This document shows, in pieces, positions 8,253 to 15,937 of a stretch of DNA of 64,000 nt. The position numbers and the translations under genes were made by a program. The DNA comes from Gemmatimonadota bacterium (GTDB lineage: Bacteria > Gemmatimonadota > Gemmatimonadetes > Longimicrobiales > Gaopeijiaceae): positions 3,816 to 67,815 of the forward strand of contig JAGWBP010000015.1 of NCBI GenBank assembly GCA_021295835.1. The letters run 5' to 3'. Below the pieces are notes generated by a model, which saw nothing but the letters and a program-made list of their open reading frames with translations, made no database searches and had not been told where the DNA came from. Each line of letters starts with the position of its first letter. The first letter of the stretch is position 1.

Positions 8253-9221
8253 TCAGTTGTCGCGCAGCTCCCTGATCGCCCTGGCGAGCTCCGGCAGGAT
8301 CTCGAAGGCGTCGCCCACGATCCCGTAGTCGGCCACCCCGAAGATCGGCGCCTCCGCATCCCGATTCACGGCCACGATAACGCTCGCGGTGCGCATTCCG
8401 GCCAGGTGCTGGATGGCACCCGAGATCGCCACCGCGAAGTACAGCTTCGGCGTCACCGTCTTCCCCGTCTGACCCACCTGCTCGGCGTGGGGCCGCCACC
8501 CCGCGTCGACCACCGCACGGGAGGCACCGAGCGCCGCCGTCTCGCCCAGCGCGTCGCGCAGCTCGGCCAGAAGGTGCCAGTGGTCGGGACCCTGCATCCC
8601 CCGACCGCCGGATACGATTATCTCGGCTTCGGCGACGTCCAGTGCGACATCGCGCGAGGGCTCGAACCCCAACACCCGGTACGTCCCGGCACCGACATCG
8701 GCCGGAGTCGCCAGCGCATCGGCGGAGCTCGCAGCCGCCGACGGCGCTCTCTCGAAGACATTCGGCCTGATCGAGATCACAGCCGGCCGCGCCAGCATCC
8801 TGACACGGGCAATCGCCTTGCCCGCGTAGACCGGCCGCCTGACGACCACATCGTCCTCCTCCACCGAAGCGGCGATGACATCGGTGGCGAGCGGTACGTC
8901 CAACCTCGCGGCCACCCTAGGCGCCAGATCCCGGCCGCGAGCGGTGGCGGCGAAGACGACCGCAGAGTAGCCATGCCCCTGAACCTGCCCGGCCAATGCG
9001 CCAGCGACGAGATCCGGGTTCCCTGCAGCCTCGTTCGACAGAGGCATCCGGAGCACGCGGTCGGCACCCAAGGCGACCTCGCCCTCTGTCGCGCCTGGGA
9101 TCGCGGCGTCCACCGAGCCGCCCCACGCCTCCGCCAGGCCCGACGCGGCACCCACGGTCTCGCGCGAAACGCCTAGGACCCCGCCGTCCCTGGTGTCTGC
9201 TACCGCCAGGACATCCTTCAC
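8253..9221 (-). CDS. etfA: Electron transfer flavoprotein alpha subunit
   Basis: 322 residues, GTG start with a GGGAGGG site. The C-terminal FAD-binding domain carries SGGRGM (about 205-210), GQTGKTV (about 251-257) and SGAIQHLAGM (about 268-277), as in EtfA proteins. With EtfB it accepts electrons from acyl-CoA dehydrogenases (one is encoded at 41755) and passes them to ETF-quinone oxidoreductase. It follows etfB on the same strand after a 160-bp gap, wider than usual for this pair. The 199 bp between this gene and the quinone oxidoreductase hold nothing I recognise. Confidence 0.95.
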   Translation of the reverse strand: MKDVLAVADTRDGGVLGVSRETVGAASGLAEAWGGSVDAAIPGATEGEVALGADRVLRMPLSNEAAGNPDLVAGALAGQVQGHGYSAVVFAATARGRDLAPRVAARLDVPLATDVIAASVEEDDVVVRRPVYAGKAIARVRMLARPAVISIRPNVFERAPSAAASSADALATPADVGAGTYRVLGFEPSRDVALDVAEAEIIVSGGRGMQGPDHWHLLAELRDALGETAALGASRAVVDAGWRPHAEQVGQTGKTVTPKLYFAVAISGAIQHLAGMRTASVIVAVNRDAEAPIFGVADYGIVGDAFEILPELARAIRELRDN

Positions 9222-9381
9222 GGCTACCCTCCCGGCCCCGTCTTCCGGAATCGCGCCCCGCAGGTGCGTTCCGAAGCTGGATCTCGCTCGTGACCCATTG
9301 TGCAGGTCATTGGAATTCGCTAGCTATCAGAATTGGTCTGCTTTCGGCCAGTGCTCATCCCGGCGGACTCGGTCCACTCCA

Positions 9382-10131
9382 TCATACAACGCCCTCCTCC
9401 TCCCGCAGGAGTCGCACCAGCTCTCCGACCGCCTCGGTGCCGCTACCCACAATCCGCCCCGGCTGGCGCTCCGGCGGGTACTCGATCGCCTCGACGACAA
9501 GTCCGGGCGCGACCTGGGCGGCCTCCTTCTCCGCGATCGGCTTCCGCTTCGCCATCATGATCCCCCTGAGCGACGCATAGCGGGGTTCGTACCTCCCCTT
9601 CGTCACCGTCGCCACTGCGGGCAGATCCACCTCGACGACCTCCTGGCCACCCTCGACGGCCCGGCGGCAGGTGGCCACCGAGTCCGCAACCTCAACCTCC
9701 GTAACCGAGGTGACGCAGGGTCGGCCCAGCACGCCAGCGACCATCGGGCCGACCTGCTGCTGGTCGTCGTCGACCGCCTTGGCGCCGAGGAGCACCAGGC
9801 CGTCCTCCCGTCGGGCGAGCTCGGCGGCGAGCGCCTGCGCGGTGGCCCATCCGTCCATCGTCGTCTCGCCCCGGAGCAGCACCGCGTCGTGAGCGCCAAG
9901 CGCCAGCCCGTGGCGAAGCGTCTCCTTCGCCTCCTCGGGGCCTAGGGTGAGGAGGGTGACCGAGTCCGCCACGCCCGCCTCGGCGAGCTGGAGAGCCGCC
10001 TCGACGGCGAACTCGTCGTAGGGGTTGAGCACGAACTTGACCCCGTCGGAGGACAAGCTCCGCCCATCGTCGGCGATGCGTATCCGAGTGCCGGTGTCGG
10101 GCACCCGCTTGACGCAGACAGCGATCTTCAC
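9382..10131 (-). CDS. etfB: Electron transfer flavoprotein beta subunit
   Basis: 249 residues, GTG start. It begins MKIAVCVKRVPDTGT and contains NPYDEFAVEAAL and the ADP/AMP-binding stretch LLLG-type segment VLLGAKAVDDDQQQVGPMVAGVLG, all typical of EtfB. It forms the alpha/beta ETF dimer. No clear ribosome-binding site precedes the GTG; instead the bases just upstream read, on the plus strand, CTAGCAGTCCGCGAACGG, a diverged end of the dispersed repeat. It may be expressed with the upstream antiporter gene, which ends 27 bp away. Confidence 0.94.
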   Translation of the reverse strand: MKIAVCVKRVPDTGTRIRIADDGRSLSSDGVKFVLNPYDEFAVEAALQLAEAGVADSVTLLTLGPEEAKETLRHGLALGAHDAVLLRGETTMDGWATAQALAAELARREDGLVLLGAKAVDDDQQQVGPMVAGVLGRPCVTSVTEVEVADSVATCRRAVEGGQEVVEVDLPAVATVTKGRYEPRYASLRGIMMAKRKPIAEKEAAQVAPGLVVEAIEYPPERQPGRIVGSGTEAVGELVRLLREEEGVV

Positions 10132-10158
10132 GCTAGCAGTCCGCGAACGGTCTCGCTG

Positions 10159-11574
10159 CTACAACAGCGTCCCGGCCGCAGCAAAGCAACCGGTCGCCAC
10201 CGCCCCGCCGGTCAGGGCGTAGGGCAGCTGGGTGCGTACATGGTCAACATGGTCGGTGGCCGCCGCCATCGACGAGATGATCGTCGTGTCGCTGATCGGT
10301 GAGCAGTGGTCGCCGAAGATCCCGCCCGAGAGCGCCGCCGCCAGGAAGGGGGCGAGATCGAGGTTCATCGTAGCGGCGGCCGGAACGACGATCGGGATCA
10401 TGATGGCGAAGGTGCCCCAGCTTGAGCCGATCGAGAAGGCGATCGCCGACGAGACGACGAAGACAAGCGGAAGGAGGACGCCGGGAGCCAGCGTCCCCTC
10501 GGCCACGGCGGCCAGGTAGGCGCCCGTGCCGAGATCCCGGGTGACGCCGCCGAGCGCCAGCGCCAGGAGGAGGATCAGCGCCAGAGGGACCAGGCCGCCG
10601 GCTCCGCGAAGCGCGATGCGGGTCAGCTTGTCGACGGAGAATGCCCCCTGGGCCAGGAGGAGGATCCACGCGGAGGCGAGCCCCGCGAGCGACGCCCAGA
10701 GGACCGACGTGGAGCCGCTCCCGGAGGTCATGGCACCGTCGCCGGTGATCCAGAGCCCGAGGGGCATCGTCGCGACGAGAACCGCGATCGGCACGACCAT
10801 GTTGATGGCCCGTGCGGGAATTGGCGGGTCGTCCTCGCCGCCCAGCACCGCCTCGTCCATCATCGGCGTTGCACCGGGCCAGAGCACTTCGCCCTTGGCG
10901 GCACGCGCCTCCGCACGCCGCATCGGCCCCCAGTCCAGCCGGAAGAGCACGACTCCCAGAGCGAGCAGCACGGCCGCGAAGGAGTAGAAGTTGAAGAGAA
11001 TCGAACGCAGGAAGACGCCCAGCGCCTCTCTCTCTGGCACGCCTGCTTCGCCGAGGAGGCGCAGATTGGTGGCGCCCCAGGCGTTCAGCGGAATCAGGAT
11101 GCAGATGGGTGCGCTCGTGGAGTCGATCAGGTAGGCCAGCTTCTCGCGGGAGCTTCGGTAGCGGTCGAAGAGTGGCCGTGCAACGGAGCCCGCCACGAGC
11201 ACCGTCAGGTTGGACTCGATGAAGATGAGCACGCCGATCAGCCACGCCATCAGCTGGGCGCCCCGACCGCTCGTCACCCAGTTGCGGCCCTCCAGCGCCG
11301 AGACGAATCCGGAGACGCCGCCCGAGGCGCCGAGGGTGGCGATCAGCGCCCCCATCACCAGGGTGAAGATGATGACCTTCGCGTTCCCGGCGTCGCCCAG
11401 CACGAGGACGACGGACTCGACAGCGTCCATGAGGCCGACGCCGAAGTGCCACCCGGAGAGGATCGTCCAGCCCAGCCAGATGCCGCCGGCGAGCGAGAGG
11501 AAGACCTGACGGGTTGCGACGGCGAGGCCGATCGCCAGGAGCGGGGGAAGGAGCGAGACCCATGTCGGATTCAC
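10159..11574 (-). CDS. NhaC-family Na+/H+ antiporter
   Basis: 471 residues with about ten to twelve hydrophobic segments. The strongest family signature is FGDHCSPISDTTIISSMAAA near the C-terminus, together with SIGSSWGTFAIMIPI and an early IFIESNLTVLVAGSV. Members exchange cytoplasmic Na+ for external H+ (or carry carboxylate/amine antiport). GTG start. It sits 10 bp downstream of the NYN-domain gene and 27 bp upstream of etfB on the same strand. A marine or alkaline lifestyle would fit, but that is inference. Confidence 0.88.
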   Translation of the reverse strand: MNPTWVSLLPPLLAIGLAVATRQVFLSLAGGIWLGWTILSGWHFGVGLMDAVESVVLVLGDAGNAKVIIFTLVMGALIATLGASGGVSGFVSALEGRNWVTSGRGAQLMAWLIGVLIFIESNLTVLVAGSVARPLFDRYRSSREKLAYLIDSTSAPICILIPLNAWGATNLRLLGEAGVPEREALGVFLRSILFNFYSFAAVLLALGVVLFRLDWGPMRRAEARAAKGEVLWPGATPMMDEAVLGGEDDPPIPARAINMVVPIAVLVATMPLGLWITGDGAMTSGSGSTSVLWASLAGLASAWILLLAQGAFSVDKLTRIALRGAGGLVPLALILLLALALGGVTRDLGTGAYLAAVAEGTLAPGVLLPLVFVVSSAIAFSIGSSWGTFAIMIPIVVPAAATMNLDLAPFLAAALSGGIFGDHCSPISDTTIISSMAAATDHVDHVRTQLPYALTGGAVATGCFAAAGTLL

Positions 11575-11584
11575 AGCGGCAGCT

Positions 11585-13093
11585 CTACCTGGAGCGAGTG
11601 CGCAGCCCGTGACGAATGCGTCCTAGGAGTCCACGGCGGGAGTCGGGGGCGGCGGCGGCGGCGCTTCGGTCCACCGCGTTGCCTGCAGGCTTCTTGGCGA
11701 CTTCGCCCGAACTCCCGCTGCCAACCGAGTCGGGGGCCGGCACCTCGGCACTCTTCTGCGCCCGTCTGGGGTTGGAGGTCGCCGACGCATTCTTCGCCCT
11801 CCCTCCTCCACCAGCCGACCCGGAGCCACCCCGGCCCCGACTGCGCGAGGGCTGGGAGTTGGTCGGCGCAAGCTCGCGCGCCCGCCTATCGTAATCGCCC
11901 GCCCATGCCGCAAGCACGGCGTCCGCCCGCGACTTCGGCAGGACACTGCGCACACGCTCGGGTTCCTGGTGCACCACCTGGAAGGCATCCTTCCCAAAGT
12001 GCGACACTATGCGCTCGGCGGTCTTGTCGCCCACGCCCTTGTAGCGATTGGCGAGGTAACTCTTGATGGAGCTCTCGCTCGTGGGCAGACCCAGCGCCTT
12101 CGGGTCAAGCTCGCCCCTATCGCGCGCCGGAGGCGACTCGGCCTTCGGAGGCTGCTTCGCCTTCGGAGGCTGCTTCGCCTTCGGAGGCTGCTTCGCCTTC
12201 GGAGACTGCTTCGGCTTCGGAGGCTGCTTCGTTCGAGCCGTGCGACCCCGCGAGCGCCTGCCGCTCCCGTCCGCGGCCGCACGCTCCTCCCGCCCGCTGC
12301 TCTTCTGGCCGCCGCGCCTGGCCGCAGGAGGCGAGATTGTGTGCTGGCCGTCGTCGGCGCGCTTGATTTCCAGGAGTCCCTTGTTCGCAGCCTCCACGAG
12401 GAACTTGGAGAACTTCCTGAAGCCCAGATCGCGCTCGCTGAAGTCGGGGGACAACTCCATGATCACCTGCTTGAGCCGGTCCGAGCGCATCACGTCCCCG
12501 CGCGAGACCATCTTCTTCACCGCATCCTCGACGAGCTGCCATGCGTCCGGGGGGCCGCCGCCCCCCTCCGATTCCCGGCTGAGTCCGGCGATGGAGGAGT
12601 ACGAGTAGTACTCGTCGCAGTTCTGCACCAGGATGTCGGAGCTCGACTCCTGGATCCCGATTCCGATCACATACTTGCCGTACTCCTTCAGCTTCAGCAC
12701 CAGACTCGAGAAGTCGGAGTCGCCGGTGAGGAGTATGTAGGTGCCGATCTCGGGCCTGATGAAGACGAGCTCGATCCCGTCTATCGCCATCCGGATGTCG
12801 GTGGCGTTCTTCTTCGAGCTGCCGTATGCTGGAGCGAAGATCAGATCGATCGACGCCTCCGAGAGGGGAACGATGTATTGGGGATAGCGCCGCCAGTCGG
12901 CGTATGCCCTCTGCACAGTGACCTTGCCCTTGATTACCTCCGCGTCCAGGAGGTGCCTGAGCTCCTTGGCGAGGTCGCTGCGCATCCCCATCGTGACGTT
13001 GTCGAAGTCGATGAGCAGCGCTGCATTCGGCGCTTCGCTGGACTGGAGGCCGCCGAGGTCGGTGTGGGGAGCATTGGAATATGGGTTTCGCAT
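11585..13093 (-). CDS. NYN-domain (LabA/DUF88-type) putative RNase with OST-HTH and helix-hairpin-helix-like domains
   Basis: 502 residues. The NYN nuclease-type domain covers about residues 22-165, with acidic residues in LIDFDN (D29, D31), KNATDIRMAID (D99, D105) and LLTGDSDF (D125, D127) in the PIN-like arrangement. Residues about 183-255 read as an OST-HTH/LOTUS domain (LVEDAVKKM, GFRKFSKFLVEA). A basic linker of PPKAKQ repeats (about 289-320) leads to a segment at about 340-400 (YKGVGDKTAERIVSHFG) that looks like a helix-hairpin-helix. The tail is low-complexity and basic. An RNA-directed nuclease or RNA-binding role is inferred from the domain families. No partner gene identifies its target. 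Confidence 0.8.
   Translation of the reverse strand: MRNPYSNAPHTDLGGLQSSEAPNAALLIDFDNVTMGMRSDLAKELRHLLDAEVIKGKVTVQRAYADWRRYPQYIVPLSEASIDLIFAPAYGSSKKNATDIRMAIDGIELVFIRPEIGTYILLTGDSDFSSLVLKLKEYGKYVIGIGIQESSSDILVQNCDEYYSYSSIAGLSRESEGGGGPPDAWQLVEDAVKKMVSRGDVMRSDRLKQVIMELSPDFSERDLGFRKFSKFLVEAANKGLLEIKRADDGQHTISPPAARRGGQKSSGREERAAADGSGRRSRGRTARTKQPPKPKQSPKAKQPPKAKQPPKAKQPPKAESPPARDRGELDPKALGLPTSESSIKSYLANRYKGVGDKTAERIVSHFGKDAFQVVHQEPERVRSVLPKSRADAVLAAWAGDYDRRARELAPTNSQPSRSRGRGGSGSAGGGGRAKNASATSNPRRAQKSAEVPAPDSVGSGSSGEVAKKPAGNAVDRSAAAAAPDSRRGLLGRIRHGLRTRSR
12141..12231 (-). repeat. Five-unit 18-bp tandem repeat within the NYN gene
   Basis: About five copies of an 18-bp unit, TTCGGAGGCTGCTTCGCC as read on the plus strand, encode the lysine/proline-rich hexapeptide PPKAKQ. 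Units differ by one or two bases (SPKAKQ, PPKPKQ), so the array is prone to expansion and contraction without a frameshift. It forms a flexible, positively charged linker. Confidence 0.85.
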
Positions 13094-14707
13094 CTAGTCT
13101 AGTCTTGGATCATCGAATCTGCGCTGTGCGCCAGGGCCCGTCCACCATGCGCGGTCCAGACGCCGCCGCAGCTCGTGGCGCTCTACCCGACCGTTCTCCG
13201 TTAGGGGAAGGTCGTCCATGAAGCTAACCACATCCGGCACCTTGTGTTGGGCGAGCTTGGCGGCTACCCACTCCCGAATCTCCCGCTCGCTCAGCACGCC
13301 GCCCTCCACTCGGACGACGCAGGCGCAGGCGGCTTCTCCCAGGATCTCGTCCGCCAACCCGATCACGGTGGCCTGATCGACCGCCGGGTGCGCCATGAGG
13401 CACCGCTCCACCTCTCGGGAGCGCACCGTGCGGCCACCTCGCATCACCGTCTCTCCGCGGCGGCCGATCAGGTGCAGGTACCCCTCCTCGTCCATCATGC
13501 CCACGTCTTCGGTCCGCAGGAAGTCGTCGGAGTCGAGGACGGAGGCCGTCTCGCGTGGCTGGCGGTGGTACCCCCGCATCACGCCGGGTCCACGCACGCA
13601 GATCCGCCCCACGCTCTCCGTGGGCACGGTGCCGCCATCGTGTGCCTCGAGGCGCACCGTGGTGCGCCCGATGGGGCGTCCCACCGTCCAGTGGCGCTTT
13701 CGCGCCGGGTCGCCCGGGCGGGTCATGGCGAGCGTCGAGGCCGTCTCGGGGAGCGAGTACGCGGTCGCGAGGGGCACCCGCAGGGTGGTCTCGATGTGGC
13801 GAGCCAGACCGTAGCGCACTGGCGCACCGGTGGAGAGACAGAGACGCAGCGTCGCCGGGGGACCTCCCCTCCGCTCGACACTCCGAAGCAGGTATGCCAG
13901 CGCTTGCGGAGTGCCGCAGAGGACGGTGGCTCCGTGGCGCTCGGCGTCATCCAGGATGGCGTCGGGGTCCGAGTCCGCCTGCAGCGCCAGGGCCGCACCG
14001 AAGGCCGCCGCGCCCAGCATGCCGGGGCCGAGGGCAAAGGGGGTGTGGGTTGCCGTCAGCCCCGCGAGTACGTCGTCCGGGCCGAGCGAGAGGGCACGGG
14101 CAGTCTCGTGCGCGGCGTGCGCGATGTTGCTGTGCGCGAGCTCCACCCCTCGGGGCTTTCCGCGCGTGCTAGTCGTGTAGAGGATGGCGAGCCGGTCGCT
14201 CGGGCGAGCACGGTGGTCAGGAGGCACCCGCTGCTGCCCGGCCGAAAGCAGGTCGCTCCAGCGGTGGATCCGGTCGTCGTACCAGAGGCTCTCCCCGCCT
14301 ATCGTGACGATGTGCGCGAGCTCGGGCGAACCATCCAGCAACTCCTCCAGCACCTGCAGGTGGTCCCGACCGCGCAGACGGTCGTCCGCGACTAGACACG
14401 CCGCGCCAACGTGCCGGAGCACGTATCCGAGGTCGGGCGGGAGGAGATTGGGGTCCAGCGGGACCACGAGCGCTCCCAACCTTACCGCGGCGAAGGACGA
14501 GACAACCGACTCCGGGCACGAGGGGAGCACCAGGGCGATCCGGTCACCCCGCTCCACTCCAAGCCGCGCGAGCGAGGCAGCGAGCGAGGCAGCCTCCGCG
14601 TCCACCTCGGCGAAGGTGGCGGCAGTCCCACCGGAGATCAGGAAGCGCGAGTCGGCGCTCCGTCGCCTGCGCACGGCCAGCATCGAGGATGCCGTCTGCG
14701 GGTTCAT
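13094..14707 (-). CDS. ANL-superfamily acyl-adenylate ligase, divergent active site
   Basis: 537 residues with the complete fold of an AMP-dependent acyl-CoA synthetase: N-terminal domain, GYHRQPRETA and GRICVRGPGVMRGY region, hinge LRTEDVGMMDEEGYLHLIGRRGE, and a C-terminal domain. Two key motifs deviate. The phosphate loop reads YTTSTRGKPRG (177-187) instead of YTSGTTGxPKG, and the A10 motif reads TENGRVERHEL, with Arg507 where the family has its catalytic lysine. It may adenylate weakly, act only in the thioesterification half-reaction, or be non-catalytic. Its ATG overlaps the aroB stop by ATGA, so it is coupled to aroB. Confidence 0.75.
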   Translation of the reverse strand: MNPQTASSMLAVRRRRSADSRFLISGGTAATFAEVDAEAASLAASLARLGVERGDRIALVLPSCPESVVSSFAAVRLGALVVPLDPNLLPPDLGYVLRHVGAACLVADDRLRGRDHLQVLEELLDGSPELAHIVTIGGESLWYDDRIHRWSDLLSAGQQRVPPDHRARPSDRLAILYTTSTRGKPRGVELAHSNIAHAAHETARALSLGPDDVLAGLTATHTPFALGPGMLGAAAFGAALALQADSDPDAILDDAERHGATVLCGTPQALAYLLRSVERRGGPPATLRLCLSTGAPVRYGLARHIETTLRVPLATAYSLPETASTLAMTRPGDPARKRHWTVGRPIGRTTVRLEAHDGGTVPTESVGRICVRGPGVMRGYHRQPRETASVLDSDDFLRTEDVGMMDEEGYLHLIGRRGETVMRGGRTVRSREVERCLMAHPAVDQATVIGLADEILGEAACACVVRVEGGVLSEREIREWVAAKLAQHKVPDVVSFMDDLPLTENGRVERHELRRRLDRAWWTGPGAQRRFDDPRLD

Positions 14708-15831
14708 GGGCTTCGACCCGACGACGACCAGCCCCTCATGATGCGGACGACCTCCTCCGCTTCGACGGCCATCGTGGCGCTGTCACCCGCTCCGACCCTG
14801 CCGACGGCCTCGACGCCAATCAGCTCCACGGTTCCACGCCGAGCCTTCTTGTCCAGCCGCAGCGTGGCGGCGAGCCGCTCCATCCTCAGGAGCGACGGAT
14901 CATACCCGCGTAGTTCGAAGGGGCGCAGAAGGCCGCCGACCCTGGCCGCCGTGCCCGGGCGCGCCACGCCCAGCTCCTCGCCGATTCGCGCCTCGGCGAC
15001 CATGCCCGCCGCGACAGCATCGCCGTGCGGCACAGAGAACCCTGAGTGCACCTCTATGGCGTGTCCCACCGTGTGTCCGAAGTTCAGTATTCGGCGCCCT
15101 CCCATGTCGAACTCGTCGTCGCCAACCACACCGGCCTTGATCTCGATCGAACGCGCCACCGCACGAACGACGTCGGCGGTGCGGCCAGCCAGTAGAGATC
15201 CGGCCGCCGAGGCCAGCCAGTCGGCGTAGGCAGCGTCCAGCAGGATCCCGTGCTTTACGGCCTCCGCGAAACCCTGTGCCAATGTACGGCGGTCGAGTGT
15301 GGCCAGAAAGTCGGGGTCGACGAGCGCGGTCGCGGGCGGATGGAAGGCGCCGACCAGATTCTTTCCAGCCGGGTGGTCCACACCGGTCTTGCCGCCGACG
15401 GCCGCGTCCATCATCGCGAGTGTGGTCGTGGGAAGCTGCACGCACGGAATGCCGCGCATGTAGGTGGCCGCGACGAACCCCGCCAGGTCCCCCACCACCC
15501 CGCCGCCGAGGGCCACCACGCAGCAGCCCCGGTCGAGTCCCCCCTCCAGGAGCTGGTCGGTGAGCGCGGCCCAGCTCCCACGTGTCTTCTGCGCTTCGCC
15601 GGGCCGGAAGGAGGCCACGAGGGTGTCGATCCCCCCCTGGGCGAGGAGACCGTGCAGCTCCTCCCCCCAGTGGGCGCAAACGCGGTCGTCGGTGATGAGG
15701 GCACACCGTCGCGAGGGCGCGATCTCGCCGACGATCCGGGCGATCTCCGATCGTACGCCAGCGCCGACACTGACGGAGTAGCCCCCTCCCGACGAGGGGA
15801 CAACCATCTCTCGGCGTAGGGGTGTCGTCAT
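14704..15831 (-). CDS. aroB: 3-dehydroquinate synthase
   Basis: Converts DAHP to 3-dehydroquinate, the second step of the shikimate pathway, with NAD+ and a divalent metal. The 375-residue product shows GGGVVGDLAGFVAATYMRG (about 108-126), the LPTTTLAMMDAAVGGKTGVD block (about 132-151), KNLVGAFHPP, EAVKHG and the metal-ligand segment NFGHTVGHAIE, all at expected spacing. Divergent from the PBP1A gene; the intergenic region is only about 100 bp. No other aro gene is nearby. Confidence 0.95.
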   Translation of the reverse strand: MTTPLRREMVVPSSGGGYSVSVGAGVRSEIARIVGEIAPSRRCALITDDRVCAHWGEELHGLLAQGGIDTLVASFRPGEAQKTRGSWAALTDQLLEGGLDRGCCVVALGGGVVGDLAGFVAATYMRGIPCVQLPTTTLAMMDAAVGGKTGVDHPAGKNLVGAFHPPATALVDPDFLATLDRRTLAQGFAEAVKHGILLDAAYADWLASAAGSLLAGRTADVVRAVARSIEIKAGVVGDDEFDMGGRRILNFGHTVGHAIEVHSGFSVPHGDAVAAGMVAEARIGEELGVARPGTAARVGGLLRPFELRGYDPSLLRMERLAATLRLDKKARRGTVELIGVEAVGRVGAGDSATMAVEAEEVVRIMRGWSSSGRSP

Positions 15832-15937
15832 TCTGGTATCGGGCGGCGCGGCAGCGCGGCTGTCAAGGTGGTATTTTCCTGACGGTGGTGCGGTTGTGGG
15901 CGGTGAAATCCCATCTTTGGACAGGTGTGATAACGAG

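Noticed and set aside
10132..10160. Repeat copy upstream of etfB (CTAGCAGTCCGCGAACGG)
   Set aside because: Only the terminal word is shared and the rest does not follow either arm, so it was mentioned with etfB but not listed as a copy.
12141..12231. Possible CRISPR-like array
   Set aside because: Units are contiguous 18-mers without spacers and lie in frame in a coding region; it is a tandem peptide repeat.
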